DNA of 64,000 nucleotides from Saprospiraceae bacterium (GTDB lineage: Bacteria > Bacteroidota > Bacteroidia > Chitinophagales > Saprospiraceae). Location of the stretch: positions 43,460 to 107,459 of the forward strand of contig JAGNSQ010000002.1 in assembly GCA_017987975.1 (NCBI GenBank), given 5' to 3'. Positions 45,228-55,060 of this stretch are shown here, piece by piece. Positions within the stretch are counted from its first letter, which is position 1. Every line of letters begins with the position of its first letter. A program made the position numbers and the translations under genes. The notes below the pieces were generated by a model. The model saw only the letters and a program-made list of their open reading frames with translations, was not told the origin of the DNA and did no database searches.

Positions 45228-45584
45228 TTATGCCTCAACGGTGGATTTGCCATCCACTATTAAGGTAACGTGGTTCATTCTTTTACGGATCCTGTGTGCC
45301 CTACCCTGTGGAGCCGGCTGGAATCTTTTTAAAACGCTACCTCCGTCTACGAAAGCAGTTTTTACAAAAAGGTCAGCATCTTCAGGACTTTGACCCTCGT
45401 TTTTGTTTTCCCAGTTGGCAACAGCTGATAACAACAGCTTCTCAACCCACATCGCACCTTCGTTCTTTGTGTATTTGAGGATGCTGAGGGCATCGTTTAC
45501 CGATTTACCTCTGATGATGTCTACCACAAGTCTCATCTTACGAGGGGACATAGGGCAGTTTTTTAGTTTAGCAACAGCTTCCAT
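45228..45584 (-). CDS. rplV: 50S ribosomal protein L22
   Basis: A 118-residue L22: [33 protein letters not shown], and the C-terminal beta-hairpin region [20 protein letters not shown] that reaches into the exit tunnel. Gap of 23 bases after rpsS. Confidence 0.97.
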   Translation of the reverse strand: MEAVAKLKNCPMSPRKMRLVVDIIRGKSVNDALSILKYTKNEGAMWVEKLLLSAVANWENKNEGQSPEDADLFVKTAFVDGGSVLKRFQPAPQGRAHRIRKRMNHVTLIVDGKSTVEA

Positions 45585-45607
45585 ATTTTGCGTGTTTACT
45601 GTGTTTA

Positions 45608-45871
45608 TTATCTGTTTCCTGAGTGACCTTTAAATGTACGCGTTGGAGCAAATTCACCCAACTTGTGTCCTACCATGTTTTCTGTTACAAAAACAGGGAT
45701 GAAGGACTTGCCATTGTGTACAGCGATGGTAAGACCTACCATGTTCGGCGTAATCATTGACGCCCTTGACCAGGTCTTGATAACACCTTTTTTACTTGAC
45801 TCATTCGCTTTGTTGACTTTGTCAAGCAGCTTGTGAAATACGTATGGGCCTTTTTTTATGGATCTTGCCAT
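45608..45871 (-). CDS. rpsS: 30S ribosomal protein S19
   Basis: An 87-residue S19: [19 protein letters not shown] start, [20 protein letters not shown] and [18 protein letters not shown] end. It is in the 30S head near the A site and partners S13. Gap of five bases after rplB. Confidence 0.97.
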   Translation of the reverse strand: MARSIKKGPYVFHKLLDKVNKANESSKKGVIKTWSRASMITPNMVGLTIAVHNGKSFIPVFVTENMVGHKLGEFAPTRTFKGHSGNR

Positions 45872-45876
45872 GACGA

Positions 45877-46716
45877 TTAATTTGCTTTTTTAGATTTTCT
45901 TCTGCTGATGATAAACTTGTTGGAAGGTTTGTTTGGATTCCTTGTTTTCTGACCTTTAGCCATAATACCAGTCCTCGAAACCGGGTGTCCTCCAGACGCC
46001 CTGCCTTCACCACCACCCATCGGGTGATCTACAGGGTTCATCGCTACCCCTCTTACGCGTGGTCTTGCTCCCAACCATCTCTTTCTACCCGCTTTACCGA
46101 GTTCTTCCTGACCATGGTCTGGGTTAGATACAACCCCCATTGTTGCTTTGCAGCTCAATAAAACCCTTCTCACTTCTGAAGACGGCATCTTAATTACTGC
46201 ATATTTTCCTTCTCTACCGGTAAGAATACCGTAAGTGCCCGCACTTCTTGCCAAGGCTGCTCCTTTTCCAGGATTCATCTCTATGGCGTGTATGCTAGAA
46301 CCGAGAGGTATGTCTTTTAAGAACATAGCATGGCCAATATTGGGAAGAGCTCCCGTACCAGACATGATCTCGTCACCAACTTTGATTTTATCCGGAGCCA
46401 GGATATACCTTTTCTCACCGTCAGCATATACTACCAAAGCAATAAATGCAGTCCTGTTGGGATCGTATTCAATGGTGGCAATTTTGCCAGGAATGTTTTC
46501 CTTATCACGCTTGAAGTCAATAACCCTGTACTTCTTTTTGTGACCGCCACCGATCTGTCTCATGGTCATCTTACCATCATGGTTACGACCACCGCTATTA
46601 CTTTTACCAGCTGTCAGACCTTTTACCGGATTGTTTCCGGTAGTCAACTCTGTAAAAGAGTTTCCCGTCCTGAATCTTGTACCCGGGGTTACTGGTTTAA
46701 ATTTTTTAATACCCAT
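45877..46716 (-). CDS. rplB: 50S ribosomal protein L2
   Basis: A 279-residue L2: [17 protein letters not shown] start, [40 protein letters not shown] and the invariant catalytic-centre-adjacent [21 protein letters not shown] segment, of which [12 protein letters not shown] is the core. The C-terminus is lysine-rich. L2 is needed for subunit joining and peptidyl transfer. Gap of 20 bases after rplW. Confidence 0.97.
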   Translation of the reverse strand: MGIKKFKPVTPGTRFRTGNSFTELTTGNNPVKGLTAGKSNSGGRNHDGKMTMRQIGGGHKKKYRVIDFKRDKENIPGKIATIEYDPNRTAFIALVVYADGEKRYILAPDKIKVGDEIMSGTGALPNIGHAMFLKDIPLGSSIHAIEMNPGKGAALARSAGTYGILTGREGKYAVIKMPSSEVRRVLLSCKATMGVVSNPDHGQEELGKAGRKRWLGARPRVRGVAMNPVDHPMGGGEGRASGGHPVSRTGIMAKGQKTRNPNKPSNKFIISRRKSKKAN

Positions 46717-46736
46717 AGTTAAAGTATTTAAACAAT

Positions 46737-47039
46737 TTATTCTTCTGATCCATAAATATCAAGTGTATCACCTGCAGCAAGAGTAATAACGGCTTTTTTA
46801 ACCGATGATACCCTTCCTCTGATAATGCCTGATTTGGTATTTCTAACCTTTACTTTGCCAGGATTTACCATGGTATTTACACCATTTACGGTAACATCCG
46901 GAAACATTGCAGAAAAGGCTTTGTGTATTTCCAGCTTATTAGCGCCTTTGTCTACCAGAAAAGCATATTGATTCAGCTTTCCTGAAATCTTCTCGGCTTT
47001 TTCCGAGATGATGGGTTTGATGATGATATCTTTTGCCAT
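46737..47039 (-). CDS. rplW: 50S ribosomal protein L23
   Basis: A 100-residue L23: [31 protein letters not shown], and the [16 protein letters not shown] loop. It sits at the tunnel exit and docks trigger factor and SRP. Gap of 24 bases after rplD. Confidence 0.96.
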   Translation of the reverse strand: MAKDIIIKPIISEKAEKISGKLNQYAFLVDKGANKLEIHKAFSAMFPDVTVNGVNTMVNPGKVKVRNTKSGIIRGRVSSVKKAVITLAAGDTLDIYGSEE

Positions 47040-47063
47040 GACTATTACGTGTTGAGGCCTGGA

Positions 47064-47681
47064 TTAAACAAATTTAGCGACTGCGCTTTCAAACAAAACC
47101 AAATCGGTAGCATTGAGCACTTCAAAGGTATTGATGTCTTTCACATTCATCAATCTGGCATTTTCAATGTTTCTGCCTGAAAGATAAACATTCTCGTTAT
47201 AGTCTGGAAGTACAATTAATGCGTTTTTCACATCATTAACACCCAGTCCCTTCATAACACCAGCGAATGTTTTGGTCTTTGGAGCATCGTAGTTAAGGTC
47301 TTCAACTACTTTTAACTTGCCATTCTGTGCTTTCAAAGAAAGAGCAGAATATCTTGCCAATTTTCTCACTTTTTTATTCAATGAGAAATCGTAGTCTCTT
47401 GGTCTTGGACCAAATGCCCTGCCACCTCCTCTAACGGTAGGTGACTTCAAAGAACCAGCTCTTGCACCACCAGTTCCCTTTTGGCGCTTGAATTTTTTGG
47501 TAGTTCTTGCGATTTCCCACTTTTCTTTCGATTTGTGTGTACCCTGACGTTGAGCAGCATTGAACTGTTTAACTGCCAAATACATGGCATGTTCATTGGG
47601 CTCTATGCCAAAGATTGCATCAGGAAGCTCAATTGATCTGCCTGTAGATTGTCCATTTGAATTTAATACATCTATTCTCAT
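47064..47681 (-). CDS. rplD: 50S ribosomal protein L4
   Basis: A 205-residue L4: KQFNAAQRQGTHKSKEKWE, the tunnel loop with KRQKGTGGARAGSLKSP and GGGRAFGPRPRDYDFSLNKK, and a globular C-terminus. In E. coli L4 represses its own S10 operon through the leader; the 67-base rpsJ-rplC gap here has a small stem (TGCAG/CTGCA) but no proven equivalent. It starts six bases after rplC. Confidence 0.96.
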   Translation of the reverse strand: MRIDVLNSNGQSTGRSIELPDAIFGIEPNEHAMYLAVKQFNAAQRQGTHKSKEKWEIARTTKKFKRQKGTGGARAGSLKSPTVRGGGRAFGPRPRDYDFSLNKKVRKLARYSALSLKAQNGKLKVVEDLNYDAPKTKTFAGVMKGLGVNDVKNALIVLPDYNENVYLSGRNIENARLMNVKDINTFEVLNATDLVLFESAVAKFV

Positions 47682-47687
47682 CTGGCC

Positions 47688-48308
47688 TTACTTTTCTAGT
47701 ACAACAAAAGATCCGTTATGACCGGGAATAGCCCCTTTAACCAGGATCAGATTTTTCTCAGGAAGCAATTTTGCAATCCTCAGGTTTTTCACGGTAACTT
47801 TATCGTTACCCATACGACCCGCCATTCTTAGGCCTTTGAATACCTTTGAAGGATAAGCAGAGGCACCAATGGAACCCGGAGCTCTCAAACGATTGTGCTG
47901 ACCGTGAGTAGACTCGCCTACCCCACTAAAGCCGTGACGTTTAACAACACCCTGGAAACCTTTACCTTTAGATGTACCTACCGCTCTGATTTTATCTCCT
48001 TCAGTAAATACTTCGTCAATAGCAATGGTATCACCCAATGATTTTGAGATCGCGAAATCGCGGAATTCAGCTACTTTCCTTTTAGGAGTAGTTCCCGCTT
48101 TCTTGAAATGACCCATCATCTGATTTGAGGTGTTCTTCTCTTTTGCCTCACCAAAAGCCAACTGCACAGAGTTGTAACCATCAGAATCGACGGTTTTTAC
48201 CTGGGTGACGACGTTAGGAGTAGCTTCCACCACAGTTACTGCGATGTACTTACCCTCAGCATCGAAGATGCTGGTCATACCAATTTTTTTACCAATTAAA
48301 CCATTCAT
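47688..48308 (-). CDS. rplC: 50S ribosomal protein L3
   Basis: A 206-residue L3: [20 protein letters not shown] start, [19 protein letters not shown] loop near residue 115 that approaches the peptidyl transferase centre, [19 protein letters not shown] and the end [12 protein letters not shown]. Gap of 67 bases after rpsJ. Confidence 0.97.
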   Translation of the reverse strand: MNGLIGKKIGMTSIFDAEGKYIAVTVVEATPNVVTQVKTVDSDGYNSVQLAFGEAKEKNTSNQMMGHFKKAGTTPKRKVAEFRDFAISKSLGDTIAIDEVFTEGDKIRAVGTSKGKGFQGVVKRHGFSGVGESTHGQHNRLRAPGSIGASAYPSKVFKGLRMAGRMGNDKVTVKNLRIAKLLPEKNLILVKGAIPGHNGSFVVLEK

Positions 48309-48375
48309 AGTTTATAATTTTGGCGCAAATAATGAAGAATGCAGCAGCCTACTGCACCCTGTTGTTTAAAATAAA

Positions 48376-48684
48376 TTAAGTTAATTTGACCTGGATGTCC
48401 ACTCCACTGGGAAGTTCCAACTTTGAGAGTGCGTCGACCGTCTTTTGGGTAGGCGTGAAAATCTCGATCAATCTTTTGTGGGTACGCAATTGGAACTGCT
48501 CACGAGATTTCTTATTGACGTGTGGTGAACGCAACACGGTAAAGATCTCTTTATCAGTGGGCAGCGGAATCGGGCCCGAAATAACGGCCCCACTATTCTT
48601 AACTGTTTTTACGATCTTCTCTGTACTCTTGTCAACCAGGTTGTGGTCGTAAGAACAAAGTTTGATCCTAATTTTTTGATTCAT
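48376..48684 (-). CDS. rpsJ: 30S ribosomal protein S10
   Basis: A 102-residue S10: [40 protein letters not shown] and [18 protein letters not shown] are standard. It is in the 30S head and is also the transcription elongation partner NusE. It is the first gene of the S10-spc-alpha unit, with its own promoter 35 bases upstream and a terminator separating it from fusA. Confidence 0.97.
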   Translation of the reverse strand: MNQKIRIKLCSYDHNLVDKSTEKIVKTVKNSGAVISGPIPLPTDKEIFTVLRSPHVNKKSREQFQLRTHKRLIEIFTPTQKTVDALSKLELPSGVDIQVKLT

Positions 48685-48719
48685 AACCCTTATTTAAAAT
48701 TACTTTTTATAAGCGGCTG

Positions 48720-48750
48720 CAAAGGTAGTGAAAATACTCAAACAGCCAAA
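48720..48750 (-). promoter_or_regulatory. Promoter of the S10-spc-alpha operon
   Basis: On the minus strand TTTG (48750-48747), exactly 19 bases, then TACCTTTG (48727-48720), a full match to the Bacteroidota -33/-7 consensus. The expected start near 48713 gives a leader of about 29 bases to the rpsJ ATG at 48684. Confidence 0.85.
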
Positions 48751-48780
48751 TTATTTTTTAAAAAAAAACATTTTATATAC

Positions 48781-48814
48781 AAAAAATATGCCCCGGCGAA
48801 TGGTCGTCGGGGCA
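48781..48814 (-). terminator. Terminator after fusA
   Basis: TGCCCCGGCGA (48789-48799) pairs with TCGTCGGGGCA (48804-48814), eleven positions with one mismatch and a four-base loop. On the minus strand a six-T run follows (48786-48781). It lies 12 bases after the fusA stop and upstream of the rpsJ promoter. Confidence 0.85.
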
Positions 48815-48826
48815 ATTTCTTCATTA

Positions 48827-50962
48827 TCAAGCTTTTACCGCACCCTTGGATTTGGCAATAACTGCCTCCGCCACGTTCTTTGGTGCTGCGGCATAATGCG
48901 AAAATTCCATCGTACTGTTGGCCCTTCCTGAAGTGATGGTACGCAACTCTGTTACATAACCAAACATTTCAGCCAAAGGCACCTCTGCCTGGATGGAGAT
49001 CGCTCCACCGGTTCTTTGCTCTTGTCCTTTAGGTAGACCTCTCCTTCTGTTCAAGTCACCAATTACGGCTCCTGTGTACTCATCCGGTGATACTACCTCT
49101 AATTTCATGATAGGCTCCAACAATACAGGGCTACACTTCTTAGCTGCCTCTTTAAAACCTTCTTTGGCACACAATTCGAATGCCAACGGCTTACTATCTA
49201 CAGCGTGGGTCTGACCATCATAAAGTCTTACCTTCATGCTGTCGATGTTGTACCCGGCAAGGATGCCATTGTCCATCATTGAATTGAATCCTTTTACAAT
49301 GGATGCATGGTATTCTTTAGGAACAGAACCTCCGAAAATGTCATTGACAAATTGCAACTTGGTCTTTCCACTCTTAAATTCGTCACTTTCCAAAAACTTC
49401 TCATCAGCAGGGCCGAGTTCGAAAGACATTTGGGCAAAGAGACCAGAACCACCCGATTGTTTTTTCAAACGCTCTGTATGGTCAACTGTGGTGGTCAATG
49501 CTTCTTTGTAAGATACCTGAGGTGCTCCCTGGTTACATTCTACTTTGAATTCTCTTCTCAAACGATCAACAATGATTTCAAGGTGAAGCTCACCCATCCC
49601 ACTGATTACGGTTTGATTGGTTTCGTCATCATATTTAACCCTGAAAGTAGGATCTTCCTCCGCCAATTTGGCAAGGGCCATTCCAAGTTTATCGAGGTCT
49701 TTCTGGCTCTTAGGCTCAACCGCGATACCGATAACCGGCTCTGGGAAAACCATTGATTCCAGGATGATGGGGTGACCTTCTGCACAAAGTGTATCACCTG
49801 TACGGATGTCTTTGAAACCTACACCTGCAGCAATATCTCCGGCTTCTACTCTTTCGATGGCATTTTGCTTGTTGGCATGCATCTGGTAAAGTCTTGAAAT
49901 CCTTTCTTTGCTGTCAGATCTAGTATTTAAGATATAAGAACCAGCATCCAAAGCTCCTGAATAAACACGCATAAAGGCAAGACGGCCCACATAAGGGTCA
50001 GTTGCAATTTTGAATGCAAGAGCTGTAAATGGTTCGCTTGTATCTGGTCTTCTGATTTCTTCTTTGTCTGTCTTAGGATTGGTTCCTTTAACAGGAGGTA
50101 CATCCAATGGACTAGGTAGGAATGAACAAACTGCATCTAATACAGCCTGAACACCTTTGTTTTTGAAGGCAGATCCACACATCATAGGTACGAATTTAAA
50201 ATCGCACACAGCTGCACGAATGGCTGCTTCCATTTCTGCCTGACCGATAGAGTTAGGATCTTCAAAGAATTTTTCCATCAGGGTCTCATCGTATTCAGCA
50301 ATCGCTTCGAGCAATTTTTCTCTCCACTCAGCTACAACAGACACTAAATCATCAGGAATAGGAACTTCTTCAAAAGTCATACCCTGATCCGCTTCATTCC
50401 AAATGATGGCTTTGTTGGTAATCAAATCAACAACACCTTTGAAACGCTCTTCTTCGCCAATTGGCACCTGAAGAGGAATAGCAAGGGAACCCAACTTATC
50501 TTTTACGTCCTTTACCACTTCAAAGAAGTTAGCACCGGAACGGTCCATTTTATTTACAAAACCAATCCTTGGCACACGGTAGTTGTCTGCCAAACGCCAG
50601 TTGGTTTCTGATTGAGGCTCAACGCCCGATACTGCACAGAATAAGAAAACCAAACCATCCAAAACACGAAGTGAACGGTTTACTTCTACTGTAAAGTCAA
50701 CGTGACCCGGAGTATCGATGATGTTGAAGGTAAAGTCGGTACCTCTCCAGTTCCAGGCAGCTTTGGTGGCTGCTGAAGTAATGGTAATACCTCTTTCCTG
50801 CTCTTGCTCCATCCAGTCCATGGTTGCTGCTCCATCGTGAACCTCACCAATTTTGTGACTTACCCCCGTGTAATAGAGAATACGCTCTGTGGTGGTGGTT
50901 TTACCTGCATCGATGTGGGCGGCAATACCAATATTTCTAGTATATTTAAGATCTTTAGCCAT
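48827..50962 (-). CDS. fusA: Translation elongation factor G
   Basis: A 711-residue EF-G. GTPase motifs: G1 AHIDAGKTT (15-23), the switch I segment with RGITI, G3 DTPGHVDF and G4 NKMD. Domains II to V follow, with the domain IV tip and the C-terminal [16 protein letters not shown] block. EF-G drives translocation and, with RRF, ribosome recycling. No tuf gene follows; a terminator does. Gap of 44 bases after rpsG. Confidence 0.97.
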   Translation of the reverse strand: MAKDLKYTRNIGIAAHIDAGKTTTTERILYYTGVSHKIGEVHDGAATMDWMEQEQERGITITSAATKAAWNWRGTDFTFNIIDTPGHVDFTVEVNRSLRVLDGLVFLFCAVSGVEPQSETNWRLADNYRVPRIGFVNKMDRSGANFFEVVKDVKDKLGSLAIPLQVPIGEEERFKGVVDLITNKAIIWNEADQGMTFEEVPIPDDLVSVVAEWREKLLEAIAEYDETLMEKFFEDPNSIGQAEMEAAIRAAVCDFKFVPMMCGSAFKNKGVQAVLDAVCSFLPSPLDVPPVKGTNPKTDKEEIRRPDTSEPFTALAFKIATDPYVGRLAFMRVYSGALDAGSYILNTRSDSKERISRLYQMHANKQNAIERVEAGDIAAGVGFKDIRTGDTLCAEGHPIILESMVFPEPVIGIAVEPKSQKDLDKLGMALAKLAEEDPTFRVKYDDETNQTVISGMGELHLEIIVDRLRREFKVECNQGAPQVSYKEALTTTVDHTERLKKQSGGSGLFAQMSFELGPADEKFLESDEFKSGKTKLQFVNDIFGGSVPKEYHASIVKGFNSMMDNGILAGYNIDSMKVRLYDGQTHAVDSKPLAFELCAKEGFKEAAKKCSPVLLEPIMKLEVVSPDEYTGAVIGDLNRRRGLPKGQEQRTGGAISIQAEVPLAEMFGYVTELRTITSGRANSTMEFSHYAAAPKNVAEAVIAKSKGAVKA

Positions 50963-51006
50963 TTTTGATTTTAGCTATGATTATTTAAGGTTGTTAAAAA
51001 AAGAGA

Positions 51007-51474
51007 TTATGAACGGAAGTGTGCAAACGCTCTGTTGGCTTCAGCCATTCTGTGCGTATCTTCTTTCCTTTTAACAGCTGCTCCTTCACCTTTAGCTGCT
51101 GCAATCAGTTCAGCTGACAGTTTTTCTGCCATCCCTTTACCGCTACGCTCTCTGGAGAACCTAACAAGCCACTTCATTCCGATTGATACCCTTCTTTCAG
51201 CCCTGATTTCAGTAGGGATCTGGAAGTTGGCACCACCGATACGTTTGCTTCTCACTTCTACCTGTGGCATGGCATTGTCCAATGCTTTGCGCCAGATATC
51301 ATGAGGGTTGTCTCCGGTCTTTTCCTGGATCTTATCCATTGCTTCGTAGAAAATATGAAAAGTGGTAGATTTTTTACCTTCCCACATCATATTGTTGACA
51401 AACTGGGTAACAACAGGATCTCCGTATCTTGGATCTGGTGCAATTACTCTCTTTTTTGGTTTCCTTTTTCTCAT
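51007..51474 (-). CDS. rpsG: 30S ribosomal protein S7
   Basis: A 155-residue S7: MRKRKPKKRVIAPDPRYGDP start, VTQFVNNMMWEGKKSTTFHI, ALDNAMPQVEVRSKRIGGA and the C-terminal KREDTHRMAEANRAFAHFR. It nucleates the 30S head and contacts E-site tRNA. Gap of 29 bases after rpsL. Confidence 0.97.
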   Translation of the reverse strand: MRKRKPKKRVIAPDPRYGDPVVTQFVNNMMWEGKKSTTFHIFYEAMDKIQEKTGDNPHDIWRKALDNAMPQVEVRSKRIGGANFQIPTEIRAERRVSIGMKWLVRFSRERSGKGMAEKLSAELIAAAKGEGAAVKRKEDTHRMAEANRAFAHFRS

Positions 51475-51503
51475 TGTATGATCAAAATAAAATTGTCAAT
51501 TAA

Positions 51504-51875
51504 TTATTTAGGCCTCTTTGTTCCGTACTGTGAACGGCTCTTCTTACGATTGTTCACACCAGCGGTGTCAAGTGCTCCCCTTACGATGGTGTAACGCACA
51601 CCCGGAAGATCTTTAACCCTTCCTCCTCTCACCAATACGATGGAGTGTTCCTGAAGGTTGTGTCCTTCACCCGGAATGTAACAAATTACCTCTAATTGGT
51701 TTGTCAACCTCACCTTGGCAACCTTTCTCAATGCTGAGTTTGGTTTCTTAGGAGTTGTGGTGTACACCCTGGTACAAACACCCCTTTTTTGTGGACATGC
51801 ATCAAGTGCGCGCGACTTTGATTTTGACACAATTTGTGTCCTACCTTTTCTTACTAATTGGTTAATTGTAGGCAT
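51504..51875 (-). CDS. rpsL: 30S ribosomal protein S12
   Basis: A 123-residue S12: [12 protein letters not shown] start, [21 protein letters not shown], and [21 protein letters not shown]. The streptomycin-contact lysines in [11 protein letters not shown] and GRVKDLPG are wild type, so no classical S12 streptomycin-resistance change is visible. It is the first gene of the str unit rpsL-rpsG-fusA. rpoC is not upstream. Confidence 0.97.
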   Translation of the reverse strand: MPTINQLVRKGRTQIVSKSKSRALDACPQKRGVCTRVYTTTPKKPNSALRKVAKVRLTNQLEVICYIPGEGHNLQEHSIVLVRGGRVKDLPGVRYTIVRGALDTAGVNNRKKSRSQYGTKRPK

Positions 51876-51946
51876 TGGTCCCTAAAATTTTATGTTTAAT
51901 TCTTTAAAATTCAACTGTTTATAATACACTTTTTCCAAAGGAAGTG

Positions 51947-51954
51947 CAAAGGTA
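51947..51954 (-). promoter_or_regulatory. -7 promoter element of the str operon
   Basis: TACCTTTG on the minus strand (51954-51947), identical to the octamer ahead of rpsJ and rplP. The leader to the rpsL ATG would be about 65 bases. The -33 position is AT-rich (TTTTAAATATC) with no clear TTTG. Confidence 0.6.
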
Positions 51955-52158
51955 AGGTTTTTTTTGATATTTAAAATAAAAATTTTGAAAATAATTCATT
52001 GACCTTGAACGGCTATCTGTTTTCTTTGTATGATCGCCTCTCTTCTCAAAATACTATCTTTCCATGCCCTCATTTGCTTAAATATTCTCATTCTTACTTC
52101 CAGATGCAAATCGGTCAATCGATTTTTTAACCGCACTAAAAATGCAACCAAGCTTTGT

Positions 52159-52166
52159 TATCTTTG
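52159..52166 (+). promoter_or_regulatory. -7 promoter element of the alpha/beta hydrolase gene
   Basis: TATCTTTG fits TAnnTTTG and lies 29 bases before the ATG at 52196. It is inside the longer ORF that begins at 52142, which argues that the longer start is wrong. No well-spaced -33 TTTG is present. Confidence 0.5.
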
Positions 52167-52195
52167 CAGCCTTATTACAATTAACACAATTTCAA

Positions 52196-53197
52196 ATGGT
52201 TACATATAAGAAGGTGCTCATTTTGGTTCTGACTCCTGTTGTTATCTACTTTATCGGTCCAAAGGTCGGATTTCAAGCCATTGACCCTACAAGTCCCTCC
52301 ATTGACATGCCCTTAACCGAGTTGGATAAATGGATTGCCGCAAAAGAATCTTCTGTCAGCGACCTAAAACCGAATAATGAAGCAAAGATTATTTGGAACG
52401 ATACGATTCCCAGAAAAACAAAATTTGCAGTGGTCTACCTCCATGGTTTCTCCGCCTCCTGGATGGAAGGCGACCCGGTAAACAGAAACTTCGCCAAACG
52501 ATATGGCTGTAATCTCTACTTGAGCCGACTCGAAGACCACGGAAGAAGGGATTCAAACTCTTTTTTGACCTTAACTCCCGATAATTTTTACGAATCAGCC
52601 CAGCAAGCCTTAAATATAGGTAAGCTCCTGGGGGATTCAATTATTCTCATGTCTTGCTCAACCGGTTCTACCCTATCCATTATGTTGGCGGCGCAATATC
52701 CCGAAATTCACAGCTTTATCATGCTTTCCCCCAATATTGATATCAAAGACCCAATGTCGGCTTTGACCATTGGGCCCTGGGGGTCTCAACTCACTTCACT
52801 GGTGCTGGGCAGCGACTACAACCATATTACATACACGCCCGAAGCGCAAAAATACTGGAATCCGGTCTACCATAAAAACGGCATCTTCACTACCAAAAAG
52901 TTGATTGTTGACCACATGAATAAAAGTATTTTCGCCAAAATAAGACAGCCGCTCTTTATGTCATACTATTTTAAGGACGAAGACCATCAGGACAATGTAG
53001 TTTCTGTGCCCAGGATGTTGGATTTTTACGAGCAGGTATCCACTCCGGCATCCAGCAAACGGAAGTATGTATCAACAAAGGCCGATTCACATGTCATTGC
53101 ATCTGGCATTCAAAGTAAAGATTGGGAAGGAGTACAACAAGCTTGTTATAACTTTGCTGAAGAGGTATTGAAGCTGCGTCCTGTTGGGGTTAAATAG
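52196..53197 (+). CDS. Membrane-anchored or secreted alpha/beta hydrolase
   Basis: A 333-residue alpha/beta hydrolase of the serine aminopeptidase/lysophospholipase-like type. The ATG at 52196 (MVTYKKVLILVLTPVVIYF) gives a hydrophobic N-terminal helix that is a signal or anchor; an in-frame ATG 18 codons earlier lies before a promoter element. The oxyanion-hole region is VVYLHGFSAS (near 80), the nucleophile elbow is MSCSTGST (near 160), with Ser in place of the first Gly of GxSxG, and a C-terminal ADSHVIAS supplies the likely catalytic His. Substrate unknown. It converges on the DUF3857 gene, six bases away. Confidence 0.75.
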   Translation: MVTYKKVLILVLTPVVIYFIGPKVGFQAIDPTSPSIDMPLTELDKWIAAKESSVSDLKPNNEAKIIWNDTIPRKTKFAVVYLHGFSASWMEGDPVNRNFAKRYGCNLYLSRLEDHGRRDSNSFLTLTPDNFYESAQQALNIGKLLGDSIILMSCSTGSTLSIMLAAQYPEIHSFIMLSPNIDIKDPMSALTIGPWGSQLTSLVLGSDYNHITYTPEAQKYWNPVYHKNGIFTTKKLIVDHMNKSIFAKIRQPLFMSYYFKDEDHQDNVVSVPRMLDFYEQVSTPASSKRKYVSTKADSHVIASGIQSKDWEGVQQACYNFAEEVLKLRPVGVK

Positions 53198-53203
53198 AGC
53201 TGA

Positions 53204-55060
53204 TTACAGTTTCACCCAGACCAGCTTAGTTCTCTCCGCCTGGTACATGTCGTTGTTGAATTTTACAAAATCGTTGAATTTCGTTTTATCGAAGGTTCCC
53301 CGATATTGAATTCTTTTTCTTACCATGGACAGTGTACCATTATTCACTTCCGTTCGCATTTCAAATGAACCAAATTCATTGGATAGTGCCAACGCCTTGA
53401 CGCCACTTTCCAAACGATACCCCTCCGGGATGGCAAATAAAAAGGTGTCTACTTCTGTGAAAGCATCATTAAAAAACAAGGCATTTACCCTGGCGGTATC
53501 CTTCTTGTGTTTTTCATGAACGGTATGGGTAAAAACAGGGGTCATAAACATCCTGTTCCCGGAAACGGAAACCGCCTTACTCACAGTGAGTTTTAAATCT
53601 ACCTGAGCTACTGCTTCTTCTTTTTGGGCATTGATAACACCTCTATTCACCACAAAAGATGGAAGAGTAAAAGCCGACTGCCAATACTTTTCTTGAATCG
53701 AGGGATCTACTTCATGCTGAAGTAGGCGCAATAAATCCTGACTTTCATTTCTGCAGATCATGCTTATATCCACTTGCATATCTCCTCCTTCTTCCAGCTT
53801 TGCCCTTATGGTAGAAACAGCAGTGTTGTCATTGTGATCATAGGTATTGGTAGATACCAGGTGGCTGTTGCCCGGGTCAATGATTAGAGCCTTCCGGTTA
53901 CCTGTAAATGCCCCTTGGTAACCACAAGGATTAAATCTCCTGGTGCATTCCAGCCAGGTAGTATCCTGCTGCAAGGGCACACAAAGAATGGCATGGTTGA
54001 AGGGGTCATAAATAAATGAATTATCTACTACATCCGGATTTTCACCTGCTTCTACCAACACATAATTGCTTTTTATACCTATTGCAGAAAGCATGGCCAT
54101 CATTAAGTTGGAAAGTCCTTTACAATCGCCATACCCATTAGCATGAACTTCTTTGGCCGGTATAGGCTGAATGCCCCCAACACCAACCTGTACACTAATA
54201 TAGCGTGTGTTATTTTGTAGGTATTCATAGATCTTTTTTATCTTCCCAAATTCCGATTCGTTTTTAGTCAATTCATTAAGTTCATTGACCAACTCCGGGC
54301 TTAAAACATCTCTTCCTTCATTTAATTTAACCATCAGTTCTCCATAATTTTTCCAATCACCGGCTGATGCTTTAAATCCTCCATATGAGCATTGATTACA
54401 AAAAACTTCCAGTCCTTCATACCACCTGCCATAAGGTGGCGAATAAGGTTCTACTTCTACAGCCTGAATATCGGAAGCGATATAAGTCAATTTGATTTTG
54501 TCTTTGAGAGCTGCTTTTTCTATTTTACCGTGACTGCCTTTTAAGCGATAATGGGGCTCCAAATCTTTGGTAAATATTACGACACCAATAAAACTATCAA
54601 CCGCTTCAGAAGGGCTGCTTCGAGGTGTAAAGCTGATACCATACATGTTGTGACTCATCTTTCTGGAATAGGAGTAATTTATCCGGTAGGGATAAGTTCC
54701 GGAATTAAATTGATGAGATTTGACCCTTGCATCACTAAAAAGAGAAAACCCATCATAGGCTGGTCTGTCTGAAATTTCTTTCGAACGAACACTTCTCAAT
54801 TTATTGCCCGCGAGGTCAAACAGGGCACCTTCAATGTCTTCAACCGACACATATTGGTTGTAAAATACAGACAATTTTGAAAGATTGGCCCCATTTTCAT
54901 TCCACACAATTGCTGAATATTCAAAGGTAACAAGCACTTCATCCGCAGATTTCATATCCACCACCTTTACAATTTTGGTATAGGTAACATCGGGTTTTAC
55001 GGGACCCGCAGTAAGTAACACCGAAAAGAGGATGCCCAAAAAGGTTAATATTATTTTCAT
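53204..55060 (-). CDS. DUF3857 and transglutaminase-like domain protein, catalytic residues present
   Basis: A 618-residue secreted protein. A signal peptide (MKIILTFLGILFSVLLTAG) is followed by a DUF3857 beta domain (about 50-230) and a transglutaminase-like core (about 265-390). The catalytic Cys313 is in GYGDCKGLSNLMMAML, a His follows in FNHAILCVPL near 357, and the acidic position is in TWLECTRR. A C-terminal DUF of about 200 residues completes it. Such proteins are common in Bacteroidota and are presumed periplasmic or surface cysteine peptidases or crosslinkers; no substrate is known. Its ATG overlaps the upstream paralogue stop by four bases. Confidence 0.82.
   Translation of the reverse strand: MKIILTFLGILFSVLLTAGPVKPDVTYTKIVKVVDMKSADEVLVTFEYSAIVWNENGANLSKLSVFYNQYVSVEDIEGALFDLAGNKLRSVRSKEISDRPAYDGFSLFSDARVKSHQFNSGTYPYRINYSYSRKMSHNMYGISFTPRSSPSEAVDSFIGVVIFTKDLEPHYRLKGSHGKIEKAALKDKIKLTYIASDIQAVEVEPYSPPYGRWYEGLEVFCNQCSYGGFKASAGDWKNYGELMVKLNEGRDVLSPELVNELNELTKNESEFGKIKKIYEYLQNNTRYISVQVGVGGIQPIPAKEVHANGYGDCKGLSNLMMAMLSAIGIKSNYVLVEAGENPDVVDNSFIYDPFNHAILCVPLQQDTTWLECTRRFNPCGYQGAFTGNRKALIIDPGNSHLVSTNTYDHNDNTAVSTIRAKLEEGGDMQVDISMICRNESQDLLRLLQHEVDPSIQEKYWQSAFTLPSFVVNRGVINAQKEEAVAQVDLKLTVSKAVSVSGNRMFMTPVFTHTVHEKHKKDTARVNALFFNDAFTEVDTFLFAIPEGYRLESGVKALALSNEFGSFEMRTEVNNGTLSMVRKRIQYRGTFDKTKFNDFVKFNNDMYQAERTKLVWVKL

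Larger units (their letters stand above)
51876..52195 (+). other. Divergent intergenic region between rpsL and the alpha/beta hydrolase
   Basis: 320 AT-rich bases. It contains the rpsL -7 element (51947-51954) and the hydrolase -7 element (52159-52166). No further gene, RNA or repeat was recognised between them. Confidence 0.5.

Noticed and set aside
48309..48375. L4-type autoregulatory leader between rpsJ and rplC
   Set aside because: Only a five-pair stem (TGCAG/CTGCA) is seen and the known leader is upstream of rpsJ in other bacteria, so there is too little to call it.
52389..52640. Minus-strand ORF within the alpha/beta hydrolase gene
   Set aside because: Antisense to the conserved oxyanion-hole region; arginine-rich shadow without features.
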